The position numbers were made by a program, and so were the translations under genes. The notes under the pieces are model-generated. The model was given only the letters and a program-made list of their open reading frames with translations. It was not told the origin of the DNA and did no database searches. A stretch of DNA of 47,736 nucleotides from Roseococcus thiosulfatophilus. Lineage in GTDB: Bacteria; Pseudomonadota; Alphaproteobacteria; Acetobacterales; Acetobacteraceae. Shown here piece after piece: positions 26,041-34,796 of the stretch. The stretch is taken from NCBI RefSeq assembly GCF_017311575.1, contig NZ_JAFFQY010000010.1:1-47736 (forward strand). Reading direction: 5' to 3'. The first letter of the stretch is position 1, and each line of letters opens with the position of its first letter.

Positions 26041-26616
26041 TCAGCCCGCCAGCAGCCGCGCCGAATAGCCGCCGATAAACAGTCCCAGGATCAAATCCGT
26101 GACGACGAAGAGCGCCGCCGTGCCGCCGCTCACGTTCAGCGCGACCCGCACCACGAACCATTCCAGCCAGACGGCATAGCCCAGCGCCGCCAGCCCCAGC
26201 ATGTTCGCGACCCAGCCCGGCAGGCCGAGCGCCGCCAGCAGGGCCATCGCCACCAGCAGGAGGAACTGCACCACATTGGTCCAGTTCCAGGCGGCCATGA
26301 ATTGCGGCCATTGCTCGGCGCGCCCCGCCTGCGCCGCGAGCGGCAGTGAGACCACGGCGAAAGCCGTCCAGGACAGCGTGTAGCTGAGCAGCTCCACCAC
26401 CACGGCGTAGGGAATGCCCGCCTCCGGCGTCCCGCGCGTGCCCCAGGAAAGCAGGCGCATCACGAGGAACATCGGCAGGCAGATCAGCGCCGCGCGGAAG
26501 GAGGCGCGGGCGGTGGCGAGGTCATTGGGCAGCAGCGCCAGCCCCTCGGGCCGGCCGCGCGCGAAGAGCAATGCGGCCGCGAGGCCCGCGGCGCTGCTGG
26601 GATTCAAGCTAGGCAC
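26041..26616 (-). CDS. polytopic membrane protein of unknown function
   Basis: A 191-residue protein with about five hydrophobic helices (FRAALICLPMFLVMRLLSWG, AVVVELLSYTLSWTAFAVVS, NVVQFLLLVAMALLAALGLP, ANMLGLAALGYAVWLEWFVV, AALFVVTDLILGLFIGGYSA). It is not a family I can name. The GTG start lies 13 bp inside the dapE 3' end, so it is coupled to dapE. It is convergent with the AsnB-like gene, four bases between stops. It could be an envelope protein linked to the transport operon; this is a guess. Confidence 0.75.
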   Translation of the reverse strand: MPSLNPSSAAGLAAALLFARGRPEGLALLPNDLATARASFRAALICLPMFLVMRLLSWGTRGTPEAGIPYAVVVELLSYTLSWTAFAVVSLPLAAQAGRAEQWPQFMAAWNWTNVVQFLLLVAMALLAALGLPGWVANMLGLAALGYAVWLEWFVVRVALNVSGGTAALFVVTDLILGLFIGGYSARLLAG

Positions 26617-27749
26617 TCCTCCAGGATCGCGGTGTAGACGCGCGACAGGGTGCGGAGGTTCTCCACCCCCGCGCGCTCATCCACCTGGTGGCCGGTGGCG
26701 CCGATGTCGCCGAACTCCGCCACGGGGCAGAAGGCGCGGATGAAGCGCGCGTCGGAGGTGCCGCCGCCGGCGTTCAGCTCCGGCTCCTCGCCGGTGGTGC
26801 GGCGGATGGCGCGTTGGAGCGCGTCCACGAAGGGGCCGGGCTCGGTCAGGAAGGGGTCGGCATTGCTGTCGGCCTGGAGGTCGTAGCGGCAGCCGGCCGC
26901 CGTCAGCGCCGCATTCAGCCGTTCGATCAGCCCCGCGCGGGTGTGCAGGTCGTTGAAGCGGATGTTCAGCATGGCCCGCGCGGTGGCGGGAATGACGTTG
27001 GCCGCCGTGTTGCCCACGTCGAAGCCCGTGATCTGGAGCGTGGAGGGCGGGAAGAATTCGGTGCCCTGGTCGAGCGGCGCGGCCAGCAGCGGCGTCAGCG
27101 CGGCCATGAGGCGATGCACCGGGTTGTCGGCGCGGGACGGCATGGCGCTGTGCCCCTGCTTGCCCTGCACCGTGATGCGCGCCGTCAGCGAACCGCGCCG
27201 GCCGATGCGGATCACGTCGCCCACATTGCGCGCGGAGGAGGGCTCGCCCACCAGCGCCATGTCGGGCACGAGGTCGCGCTCGGCCAGCCAGGGCATGACA
27301 CGCGCCACGCCGTCCACGCTGCGCGCCTCCTCATCGCCCGTGATCAGGACGCTGATGGTGCCCGGGTGGTCCGGGTGGGCCGCGATGTAGTCCTTCAGCC
27401 CCGCCAGGAAGGAGGCGACACCCCCCTTCATGTCGTTGGAGCCGCGGCCATAGAGCCAGCCATCGCGCACCACGCCCGAGAAGGGGTCGTCCGTCCAATG
27501 CGCCGGGTCGCCGGGCGGCACCACGTCGGTGTGGCCACAATACATGAAGTGCGGCGAGGCCCCGCCGCCCTTCATGGCAAACAGGTTGTCCACCCGCCAC
27601 TCATCCGGCCCGAACACCAGGCGCGAGCATTGGAAGCCCAGGCCCTCCAGGAAGCGCTGCACCACGTCCAGCGCCCCATGGTCGGCCGGGGTGACGGAGG
27701 GGCAGCGGATCAGGTCCTGCGCCAGGGGAATCGGGTCGGTGAGCGGCAT
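26604..27749 (-). CDS. dapE: succinyl-diaminopimelate desuccinylase
   Basis: A 381-residue M20-family Zn enzyme that removes succinate from N-succinyl-LL-diaminopimelate in lysine and peptidoglycan synthesis. Signatures are PVSV-region RCPSVTPADHGALDVVQRFL, metal site CGHTDVVPPGD, GRGSNDMKGGVASFLAG, the catalytic and metal glutamates in ITGDEEARSVDG, VGEPSS, and the C-terminal TGHQVDER. The ATG at 27749 (MPLTDPIPLAQDLI) fits the family length. It lies five bases after dapD, and together they supply two consecutive succinylase-branch steps. Confidence 0.97.
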   Translation of the reverse strand: MPLTDPIPLAQDLIRCPSVTPADHGALDVVQRFLEGLGFQCSRLVFGPDEWRVDNLFAMKGGGASPHFMYCGHTDVVPPGDPAHWTDDPFSGVVRDGWLYGRGSNDMKGGVASFLAGLKDYIAAHPDHPGTISVLITGDEEARSVDGVARVMPWLAERDLVPDMALVGEPSSARNVGDVIRIGRRGSLTARITVQGKQGHSAMPSRADNPVHRLMAALTPLLAAPLDQGTEFFPPSTLQITGFDVGNTAANVIPATARAMLNIRFNDLHTRAGLIERLNAALTAAGCRYDLQADSNADPFLTEPGPFVDALQRAIRRTTGEEPELNAGGGTSDARFIRAFCPVAEFGDIGATGHQVDERAGVENLRTLSRVYTAILEECLA

Positions 27750-27754
27750 GGGCC

Positions 27755-28579
27755 TCAATCCCGCAGCAGGTCGTTGATGGCGGTCTTGGCGCGGGTCTGC
27801 GCGTCCACCCGCTTCACGATCACGGCGCAGTAGAGGCTGGGCCCGGGCGTGCCGTCGGGCAGCGGCTTGCCGGGCAGCGAGCCGGGCACCACCACGGAAT
27901 AGGAGGGCACGCGGCCCATGAAGATCTCGCCCGTGTTGCGATCCACGATCTTGGTGGTGGCACTGAGGAACACACCCATGGAGAGCACGCTGCCCTTCTC
28001 GACGATGACGCCCTCCACCACTTCGGAGCGCGCGCCAATAAAGCAATCATCCTCGATGATGACGGGGTTGGCCTGCAGCGGCTCCAGCACGCCGCCGATG
28101 CCGACACCGCCCGAGAGGTGCACGTTCTTGCCGATCTGCGCGCAGGAACCGACGGTGGCCCAGGTGTCCACCATGGTGTTCTCGCCCACATAGGCGCCGA
28201 GATTCACGAAGGAGGGCATCAGCACCACATTCGGCGCGATGTAGGCCGAACGCCGCGCCACGGCGCCGGGCACCGCGCGGAAGCCCGCTTCCTTCCAGCG
28301 GTTCGGGCCCCAGTCCGACCACTTCAGCGGCACCTTGTCGAAGGCGCCGGCGGAGGTCGCCATGGGCGCGCTGTCCTCGATGCGGAAGGAGAGCAGCACG
28401 GCCTGCTTCAGCCACTGGTTCACCACCCAGCCATTCTCGGTGGGGGCGGCGACGCGGGCCTGGCCGCGGTCCAGCATGTCGAGGGCGCTCTCGATGGCGT
28501 CGCGCGCCTCGCCGCGCGTACCGCTGTTGAGCGTGTCGCGCTTGTCCCAGAGGGCTTCGATGGTGGCTTGCAAGGTCAT
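27755..28579 (-). CDS. dapD: 2,3,4,5-tetrahydropyridine-2,6-dicarboxylate N-succinyltransferase
   Basis: A 274-residue left-handed beta-helix enzyme that succinylates tetrahydrodipicolinate. The hexapeptide region ([78 protein letters not shown]) is the family signature, and length matches. The start overlaps the stop of the upstream ABC permease gene as ATGA (28576-28579). dapD is therefore translated from a message that begins with an osmoprotectant transporter, which is an odd arrangement. Confidence 0.98.
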   Translation of the reverse strand: MTLQATIEALWDKRDTLNSGTRGEARDAIESALDMLDRGQARVAAPTENGWVVNQWLKQAVLLSFRIEDSAPMATSAGAFDKVPLKWSDWGPNRWKEAGFRAVPGAVARRSAYIAPNVVLMPSFVNLGAYVGENTMVDTWATVGSCAQIGKNVHLSGGVGIGGVLEPLQANPVIIEDDCFIGARSEVVEGVIVEKGSVLSMGVFLSATTKIVDRNTGEIFMGRVPSYSVVVPGSLPGKPLPDGTPGPSLYCAVIVKRVDAQTRAKTAINDLLRD

Positions 28580-29328
28580 GTTCGGTCTCCTCCCGCTTGA
28601 ATCGCAGCGCCTTGCCCCCCCGTCAATCGCGCCGCAACCCCGCCCAGGGCCGCGTCGCAGAGGAACGCCAGCGCGGCGGTGGCGGCGGCACCTTGCAGAA
28701 TCAGCAGCTCATTCATCGTCTGCAGGCCGAGGATGATGGGCGTGCCGAGCGTGGCGGCCCCAGCCAGCGAGCCCACGGCCGCCGTGGCGGCGGCCAGCAG
28801 CACCGCCGTCCGGACACCCGGCAGCATGGCGGGCCAGGCCAGCGGCAGCACGACGCGCCACAGCGCCTGGCCCTCCGTCATGCCCATGGCGCGGGCGGCG
28901 AGCACGGCATCGGGCGGCGTCGCCTCGACGGCCGCGATGGTCGCGCGCAGAACGGGCATCAGGGCGTAGAGCGCGAGCGCCAGCAAAGTGGGCGCCGCGC
29001 CGAAGCCCAGCGCCGGGAAGGCCAGCGCCACCACCACCACGGGCGGGATGGCCTGGGCCGCGGCGGCGCCTGCATCGGCCACCGGGCGCAGGGCGCGCCC
29101 CGCCCCGGAAGGCCGCGTCACCCAGAGGCCGGCGGCGATGCCCAGCAGGATGGCCGGCCCCGCGCCCCCCAGCACCAGCAGCAGATGCTGCGCGGCCAGC
29201 GCCAGCAGGCGGGCGGTGTCGAAGGGGGCGCCCTCCAGCCCCAGGCCGCGCGCCACCAGCGCGGCACCCGGCGCGCTGGCCAGGGCCGCGAGCAAGCCGG
29301 CCAGGATCAGGGCCGGCAGCGGCCTCAT
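28576..29328 (-). CDS. ABC transporter permease, osmoprotectant (YehW/OpuCB-like)
   Basis: A 250-residue inner-membrane permease with about six helices. The EAA loop [30 protein letters not shown] is followed by the glycine-betaine-type permease end [21 protein letters not shown]. It pairs with the ATPase whose stop region overlaps its start (29325-29328) and with the second permease. The Leu/Ala-rich sequence is typical of this GC-rich host. Substrates of the family are betaines, choline or related compounds. Confidence 0.9.
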   Translation of the reverse strand: MRPLPALILAGLLAALASAPGAALVARGLGLEGAPFDTARLLALAAQHLLLVLGGAGPAILLGIAAGLWVTRPSGAGRALRPVADAGAAAAQAIPPVVVVALAFPALGFGAAPTLLALALYALMPVLRATIAAVEATPPDAVLAARAMGMTEGQALWRVVLPLAWPAMLPGVRTAVLLAAATAAVGSLAGAATLGTPIILGLQTMNELLILQGAAATAALAFLCDAALGGVAARLTGGQGAAIQAGGDRT

Positions 29329-30233
29329 CGCGGCAGCAGCGCGGACCAGGGCAGGTGCCGCGCGCCCACGGCCAGCACGGGCGCGCCCCGCTCCTGCATC
29401 AGGATCCAGGCCTCGGCGAGGCTGGCTTCGGGCGCGATCTCGGGCGCGGCGTCCGGCGCGGGGCCATCCAGCGCGGCATCTCCCACGCGCAGCAGCGAGA
29501 GGCGGCGCAGGGCCAGCGCCTCCGGCCCGAACAGCGCGCGCAGGAAGGGCGCGGCCGGGGGTGCCGCCAGCGCCGCCGCCTCGCCCGCCGCGACCAGTTG
29601 CCCCTCGCGCAGCACGATCAGGTGTGTGGCCAGTTCCAACGCCTCGATGGGGTCATGCGTGACCAGCAGGATGGTCTTGCCCGTCGCCGCATGGATGCGC
29701 GTCAGCTCCGCGCGGAGTTCCCGCCGCACGATGGGGTCCACCGCGCCGAAGGGCTCGTCCATCAGCAAGATGTCGGGGTCGGCGGCCAATGCGCGGGCCA
29801 GACCGACCCGCTGCGCCTGCCCGCCCGAAAGCGCCGCCGGCCGGCGCTGCGCCAGCGCCGGGTCCAGCCGCACCAGCGCCAGCAATTCCTCCACCCGCGC
29901 CGCGATGCGCGGCTGGGGCCAACCCAGCAGGGCCGGCACGGTGCCGATGTTGCGCGCCACCGACCAATGCGGGAACAGCCCCATGGACTGCATGACGTAG
30001 CCCACGGAGCGCCGCAGCCTGGCCGGGTCGGCCAGCGCCACATCCTCGCCGCGCACCCGCACCTGGCCGGCGCTGGGCGTTGCCATGCGGTTGACCAGCC
30101 GCAGCAGCGTGGTCTTGCCCGAACCGGATGGCCCCACCAGCACGGCCAGCGCGCCAGGGGGAATGGCGACGGAGACGCCGCGGACCGCCTCCGCCGCGCC
30201 GAAACGCACCGAGACGTCGTCGAACTCGATCAT
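29325..30233 (-). CDS. ABC transporter ATPase, osmoprotectant (YehX/OpuCA/ProV-like)
   Basis: A 302-residue ATPase: Walker A GPSGSGKTTLLRLVNRM, Q-loop SVGYVMQSMGLFPHWSVARN, signature LSGGQAQRVGLARALA, Walker B ILLMDEPFGAVDPI, switch His in LLVTHD. The wording VMQSMGLFPHWSVARNI is characteristic of the quaternary-amine uptake group. A short C-terminal part (LAEAWILMQERGAPVLAVGA) looks like one remnant CBS motif rather than the usual tandem pair, which may affect ionic-strength sensing. It is coupled to both flanking permease genes by ATGA overlaps. Confidence 0.94.
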   Translation of the reverse strand: MIEFDDVSVRFGAAEAVRGVSVAIPPGALAVLVGPSGSGKTTLLRLVNRMATPSAGQVRVRGEDVALADPARLRRSVGYVMQSMGLFPHWSVARNIGTVPALLGWPQPRIAARVEELLALVRLDPALAQRRPAALSGGQAQRVGLARALAADPDILLMDEPFGAVDPIVRRELRAELTRIHAATGKTILLVTHDPIEALELATHLIVLREGQLVAAGEAAALAAPPAAPFLRALFGPEALALRRLSLLRVGDAALDGPAPDAAPEIAPEASLAEAWILMQERGAPVLAVGARHLPWSALLPR

Positions 30234-31321
30234 GCCCGCCGCTCCATGGCACCGAGCCCCGCATCCACGGCGAGCGCCAGCGCCACCACCGGCAGCGCGC
30301 CCAGCAGGATCAGGTCGGTCGCGAATTGCGCCATGCCCTCGAAGACCAGCGCGCCGAGGCCGCCCGCGCCGACCAGGCCCCCAAGCGTCACCAGCCCCAC
30401 CGCCTGTACCGCCGCCACGCGCAGCCCGCCGAGGAAATGCGGCAGGCCGAGCGGCAGCCGCACCCAGGCCAGCATCCGCCCGCGCCCCATGCCCAACGCG
30501 GTCGCGGCCTGGAGCACGGCGGGGTCGGTGGCCGTCAGCCCGGTGCGGAGGGCGCGCAGCAGCGGCAGCGACAGGTAGAGCGCGATGCCGATCAGGGCCG
30601 GGGTCGCGCCGATGGCGCCCAGCCCCGCGGCGCGCAGCCCGGGGAAGGCCCCCAGCAGCGCCGCCAGCACCGGCACCAGCAGCCCGAACAGCGCGATGGC
30701 CGGCACCACCTGCACGCCGCCCAGCAGCGTGTCGAAGAAGGCGCCGAGCCGGGCGGAGGCCAGCCCCGCCAGCGCGAGCATGCTCGCCAGGGCCAGCGCC
30801 AGCCCCAGCGCGGCCAGGGACAGCCAGAGATGCGTGAGCAGCGCCGCCGCCACCGCCTCCCGCCGCGCGTGGAACTCGACGGCCAGGGAAAGCCCGTCCA
30901 GCACGCCGCCCCAGGCCAGCGCGCCCAGGCCCAGTGCCAGCAGCGCCGCCGCGAGGACGCGGGCCGGTCCCGGCCAGAAGACCAAGGCCGCCAGCGCGGC
31001 CAGCGCCAGCCAGGCCGCGGCCCCCAGCGTGGCGCGCGCGGCCGGCGCCGCGCCCTCCAGCAGCCCGGCGGCGGCCATCCCCAGCGCGGCCAGCAGCACC
31101 AGCAGGGCGGCGGCGGCGGCAAGCGGTGCCCCGCGCCAGGGCGCGGCCCCCGTCAGCAACAGCGGAAGCGACAGGAGGGCCCAGCCGGGCAACACGTCCC
31201 GCGCCATGAGCGGCGCGCCGGGCATCAGCCGGTTGGGCGCGAGCGAAAGCGCATCCTGCCCCCAGATCAGCGCCACCAGCGCCAACCCGGCCGGCAGCAG
31301 GCGCGGCCAGGCGGGCGTCAC
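30230..31321 (-). CDS. ABC transporter permease, osmoprotectant (YehY-like, long form)
   Basis: A 363-residue permease starting at a GTG. An N-terminal block of about five helices precedes a standard permease domain with EAA loop AATALGMGRGRMLAWVRLPL and the ending VTLGGLVGAGGLGALVFEGM. This long form is typical of YehY, the partner of YehW, YehX and YehZ/OsmF. The stop overlaps the ATPase start (30230-30233), and its start is one base after the binding-protein stop. Confidence 0.9.
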   Translation of the reverse strand: MTPAWPRLLPAGLALVALIWGQDALSLAPNRLMPGAPLMARDVLPGWALLSLPLLLTGAAPWRGAPLAAAAALLVLLAALGMAAAGLLEGAAPAARATLGAAAWLALAALAALVFWPGPARVLAAALLALGLGALAWGGVLDGLSLAVEFHARREAVAAALLTHLWLSLAALGLALALASMLALAGLASARLGAFFDTLLGGVQVVPAIALFGLLVPVLAALLGAFPGLRAAGLGAIGATPALIGIALYLSLPLLRALRTGLTATDPAVLQAATALGMGRGRMLAWVRLPLGLPHFLGGLRVAAVQAVGLVTLGGLVGAGGLGALVFEGMAQFATDLILLGALPVVALALAVDAGLGAMERRA

Positions 31322-31322
31322 C

Positions 31323-32234
31323 TCAGCGCGCCGCGGCCTCCAGATGGGCGCGGGCCACGTCGCGCGCGGGGCGGCCCTCCACCGCGATCTGCGCGTTCAG
31401 CCTTTGCAGCGTGGTCAGGTCCAGGCTGGCGAAGGCGGCATCGAGCGGCGCGCGCATGGCGGGGAAACGGTCCAGCACGGCCTGGCGCACCACGGGGGCG
31501 GCCTCATAGACGATCTGGGCGCCCTTGGTGTCGGTCATCACCACGAGGTTCAGCGCGGAGATGGCGCCATCCGTCCCATAGACCATCGCGGCATTCACGC
31601 CCGAGATCTGCTGCGCGGCCGAGCGCATGGTCACCGCCGTGTCGCCGCCCGGCAGCACCACGATGCGGTCGCGCGGGAAGGTGAAGCCGTAGGTGCGCTC
31701 GAAGCTCGGCAGGGCGGCGGCGCTTTCCACGAACTCGGCGGAGGCCGCGAGGCGCAGCACGCCACGCCCGGCGGCCGCGGCCAGGTCCTCCATGGTGCGG
31801 AGGTTCTCGCGCGTCGCCACGTCGCGGCGCACCGCGATGGCCCAGGTGTTGTTGGCCGGCGCGCGGCCGAGCCAGGCCAGGCCCTGCGGCGCATCCAGCT
31901 CGCGCGCCAGGGCGTGCGCCTGGTCGGCGTTCTTCCAGGCGGGGTCGTCGGCGCGGTTGTGGAAGAAGGCGGCGTTGCCGGTGTATTCGGGGTAGAGGTC
32001 GATCTCGCCCGCCACCAGCGCGGCGCGGACGATGCGCGTGGGGCCGAGCGAAAGCCGCGCCTCGGCCGGCACGCCCGCGCGCTCCAGCACCGCCAGGATC
32101 AGGTTGCCCAGCAGCGCGCCCTCGGTGTCGATCTTGGAAGAAACGACCACGCGGTCGCGGCTCTGCGCGGAAGCCACGGCCGGCGCCGCCAGCACCAGCC
32201 CCGCCAGCGCGCGGCGTCCGAGGAAATGCGCCAT
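31323..32234 (-). CDS. osmoprotectant ABC transporter substrate-binding protein (OsmF/YehZ/OpuAC-like)
   Basis: A 303-residue periplasmic binding protein. The signal peptide is MAHFLGRRALAGLVLAAPAV ending ASAQ; twin arginines precede the hydrophobic core. The mature part has VVVSSKIDTEGALLGNLILA, AGEIDLYPEYTGNAAFFHNR and VYGTDGAISALNLVVMTD, as in the glycine-betaine-binding OpuAC/OsmF group. The ATG at 32234 directly begins the signal peptide. It heads the seven-gene run OsmF-YehY-YehX-YehW-dapD-dapE-membrane protein and starts five bases before the HNH gene's stop, so transcription may enter from that gene. Confidence 0.93.
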   Translation of the reverse strand: MAHFLGRRALAGLVLAAPAVASAQSRDRVVVSSKIDTEGALLGNLILAVLERAGVPAEARLSLGPTRIVRAALVAGEIDLYPEYTGNAAFFHNRADDPAWKNADQAHALARELDAPQGLAWLGRAPANNTWAIAVRRDVATRENLRTMEDLAAAAGRGVLRLAASAEFVESAAALPSFERTYGFTFPRDRIVVLPGGDTAVTMRSAAQQISGVNAAMVYGTDGAISALNLVVMTDTKGAQIVYEAAPVVRQAVLDRFPAMRAPLDAAFASLDLTTLQRLNAQIAVEGRPARDVARAHLEAAAR

Positions 32235-32239
32235 CCGTC

Positions 32240-32851
32240 TCAACCCTGTTCCAGTTCGCTGTCCCAATAGAGATAGTCCCGCCAGCTCTCGTGCAAATGG
32301 TTGGGCGGGAAGGCGCGGCCGTTTTCCTGCAATTCCCAGCTGGTGGGCTGGCGCGGGGTGGCGCGGGGCAGCATCTGGCATTCACGCGGCAGCTTGTCGG
32401 CCTTCCTGAGATTGCACGGGCCGCAGGCGGCGACCACGTTTTCCCAGTTGGTTCGGCCGCCGCGGCTGCGCGGGATGACGTGGTCGAAGGTCAAATCCTG
32501 CGCCGGCCGCCCGTCGCCGCAATACTGGCATTCGAAGCGGTCGCGCAGGAACACGTTGAATCGCGTGAAGGCCGGGCGGCGCGCGGCGGGGATGTATTCG
32601 CGCAGCGCGATGACGGAGGGCAGGCGCAGCGCGAAGGAGGGGGAACGCACCTCCGTCTCGTATTCGCTCAGCACGGACACGCGGTCGAGAACCACGGCCT
32701 TCACCGCGTCCTGCCAGGCCCAGACGGACAGCGGGAAGTAGGATAGCGGGCGGAAATCCGCGTTCAGCACCAGGGCGGGGAAGCCGCCGGGGCCGTTGAT
32801 CTGCGGAATGAGGCTGCCGTCGGGCAAGCGAAGCTCCTCCACGTCTCGCAT
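32240..32851 (-). CDS. HNH endonuclease domain protein
   Basis: A 203-residue protein with a complete HNH core: CQYCGDGRPAQDLTFDHVIP, RSRGGRTNWENVVAACGPCN. It contains the two CxxC zinc pairs, the DHV histidine and the N...N of the motif. The N-terminus PALVLNADFRPLSYFPLSVW is typical of the stand-alone HNH proteins found across alphaproteobacteria, whose role is uncertain. The ATG at 32851 fits those homologues; a longer frame to 32941 is not supported. It is divergent from gluQ. Confidence 0.9.
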   Translation of the reverse strand: MRDVEELRLPDGSLIPQINGPGGFPALVLNADFRPLSYFPLSVWAWQDAVKAVVLDRVSVLSEYETEVRSPSFALRLPSVIALREYIPAARRPAFTRFNVFLRDRFECQYCGDGRPAQDLTFDHVIPRSRGGRTNWENVVAACGPCNLRKADKLPRECQMLPRATPRQPTSWELQENGRAFPPNHLHESWRDYLYWDSELEQG

Positions 32852-33043
32852 GGCGCGGAAGCCGGACCCGGAGGGAGCGGGCGCGCTCCCGATTCGGTTC
32901 TGCGCCACAACTGCAGCGCAGGCATGACAGGGATGCCGCACCGCCGCAAGCCAAGCGCCGGAGGGGGCTTGGCGGTTTCACCGGCCCGTCACACTCGCGC
33001 GCCCACACAAGCCCTTGCCGCAACGGAGAAAGGGCGTGAAAGG
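32852..33043. promoter_or_regulatory. divergent intergenic region HNH / gluQ
   Basis: A 192-bp gap between outward-facing genes, expected to hold promoters for both. The only structure seen is a short inverted repeat CAAGCC...GGCTTG around 32948-32970. No clear -35/-10 pair stands out. Confidence 0.3.
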
Positions 33044-33874
33044 ATGGCCCGCATGATCCAGGGCGCCGTCACCCGCTTCGCCCCCTCGCCCACCGGGCTG
33101 CTGCATCTGGGCCATGCGCATGCCGCGCTGTTCGCCGCGCGGGCGGGGGGCCGCTTCCTGTTGCGGCTGGAGGACATTGACGCCACCCGCTGCCGCCCGG
33201 AATTCACCGCCGCCATCTTGCAGGATCTGGAATGGCTCGGCCTGCGCTGGGAGGTGCCGGTGCGGGTGCAGTCCATGCATTTCGCGGAGTATCGCGCGGT
33301 GCTGGCCGCACTTTCCCACCGCCGCCTGCTCTACCCCTGCTTCTGCACCCGGGCCGACATCGCCGCCGCCGTCGCCGCCCAGCACGGGCCGGCCCATGTC
33401 TATCCGGGCACCTGCCGGGGGCTGGACCCGGGCCTGGCCGCCGCCCGCGTGGCCGCCGGCGAGGCCCATGCGCTGCGCCTCGATGTGGCGCGCGCCCTGG
33501 CCGAGACCGGCCCCCTCGCCTTCCAGGACCTGGTCCACGGCCCCCGCCGCTGCGACCCCCTGGCCCAGGGCGATGTGGTCCTGGCGCGCAAGGACATCCC
33601 CGCCAGCTACCACCTCTGCGTGACGCATGATGACGCCCTGCAGGGTGTCACCCTCGTCACCCGTGGCGAGGATCTGCTGGAAGCCACCGACATCCACCGC
33701 CTGCTCCAGGCGCTGATGGGCTGGCCGGAACCCTGCTACGCCCATCACGCCCTGATCCGCGACGCCGAGGGGCGGCGCCTGGCGAAGCGCGACCAGGCCC
33801 CCACCCTGCGCGCCCTGCGCGAGGCCGGGCGCAGCCCCGCCGAGGTCCGCGCCATGGCCGGCTTTCCGGATTGA
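33044..33874 (+). CDS. gluQ: glutamyl-Q tRNA(Asp) synthetase
   Basis: A 276-residue GluRS-like catalytic core lacking the anticodon-binding domain, as expected for GluQ, which attaches glutamate to queuosine in tRNA(Asp). The HIGH-type motif is FAPSPTGLLHLGHAHAA. The zinc-site region has PCFCTR and YPGTCRG, and the KMSKS-like motif is RRLAKRDQAP. ATG 33044 is used; ATG 33053 is also possible because AAAGG (33039-33043) sits nine bases before it. Divergent from the HNH gene and followed by the EamA permease 16 bp later. Confidence 0.95.
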   Translation: MARMIQGAVTRFAPSPTGLLHLGHAHAALFAARAGGRFLLRLEDIDATRCRPEFTAAILQDLEWLGLRWEVPVRVQSMHFAEYRAVLAALSHRRLLYPCFCTRADIAAAVAAQHGPAHVYPGTCRGLDPGLAAARVAAGEAHALRLDVARALAETGPLAFQDLVHGPRRCDPLAQGDVVLARKDIPASYHLCVTHDDALQGVTLVTRGEDLLEATDIHRLLQALMGWPEPCYAHHALIRDAEGRRLAKRDQAPTLRALREAGRSPAEVRAMAGFPD

Positions 33875-33890
33875 GGGTAGCGTCGCGTTT

Positions 33891-34781
33891 GTGACCCAAC
33901 GCAGCACCGGCCTCCTTCTCCTGATCGTGACGGCGCTGTGCTGGGGATCCAACTGGCCTTTGCTCAAGCTGCTGCTGGCCGAGATGCCGCCGCTCGGCGC
34001 CCGCGCCTATGCGGGCTTCATCGCGGCCGCGCTGGTGGGGGCCATCGCGCTGGCGCGGGGTGAAAGCCTTGCCGTCCCGCGCGAGCAATGGGGCCGCGTC
34101 TGGCTCTTCGCCCTGCTGAACGTCACGGCCTGGATGGGCTTCGCCTCCATGGCGCTGCTCTGGCTCGCCGCCGGCGAGGCCGCCATCATCGCCTACACCA
34201 TGCCCGTCTGGGCCGCGCTGCTGGCCTGGCTGATCCTGGGCGAGCCGCTGGGCTGGGCCAAGGTCGCGGCGCTGGCGCTGGGCACGCTGGGGGTCGCGCT
34301 GCTGTTCACTCCGCAGGAGGTCGAGATCGGCCCGGACAAGGTGCTGGGCGGGGCCATGCTGCTGGCCGCCGCGCTGCTCTTCGCGCTGGGCGCGGTCATC
34401 GCCAAGCGCAAGCCACTGGCCCTGCCGCCGCTCTCGGCGGTGACCTGGCAGTTGGGGCTGGGCAGCCTGCCGCTGTTCCTCGTCTCCTCGTTATGGGAGG
34501 AGGTGGACTGGGCCGCCCTCTCCCCCGCCGGCTGGGGGTATTTCCTCTGGATGGCGGTGGGGCCGCTCGGCATCGCCTACATGACCTGGTTCGGCGCGCT
34601 GCGGCGCCTGCCGGCCTCCACCGCGGCGTTGGGCACGCTGCTGACGCCCGTGGTGGGGACGCTCGGCGCCGCCTGGCTGGTGGGTGAGGCGCTGGGCTGG
34701 CGGCAATGGGGGGCGCTGGCCTGCATCGTGCTGGGCGTGGCATTGGCGGTGCGCCCGCCGCCCGCCCGCCCGCGTCACTGA
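33891..34781 (+). CDS. EamA/DMT family transporter
   Basis: A 296-residue protein with ten predicted helices in two EamA repeats. Typical elements are LLLLIVTALCWGSNWPLLKL, AAGEAAIIAYTMPVWAALLA with WLILGEPLGWAK in repeat 1, and LPASTAALGTLLTPVVGTLG with LVGEALGWRQWGALACIVLG in repeat 2. The start is a GTG at 33891. Substrates of this superfamily range from amino acids to nucleobases and cannot be assigned here. Probably cotranscribed with gluQ. Confidence 0.93.
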   Translation: MTQRSTGLLLLIVTALCWGSNWPLLKLLLAEMPPLGARAYAGFIAAALVGAIALARGESLAVPREQWGRVWLFALLNVTAWMGFASMALLWLAAGEAAIIAYTMPVWAALLAWLILGEPLGWAKVAALALGTLGVALLFTPQEVEIGPDKVLGGAMLLAAALLFALGAVIAKRKPLALPPLSAVTWQLGLGSLPLFLVSSLWEEVDWAALSPAGWGYFLWMAVGPLGIAYMTWFGALRRLPASTAALGTLLTPVVGTLGAAWLVGEALGWRQWGALACIVLGVALAVRPPPARPRH

Positions 34782-34796
34782 TTGGAATTGTAACTT

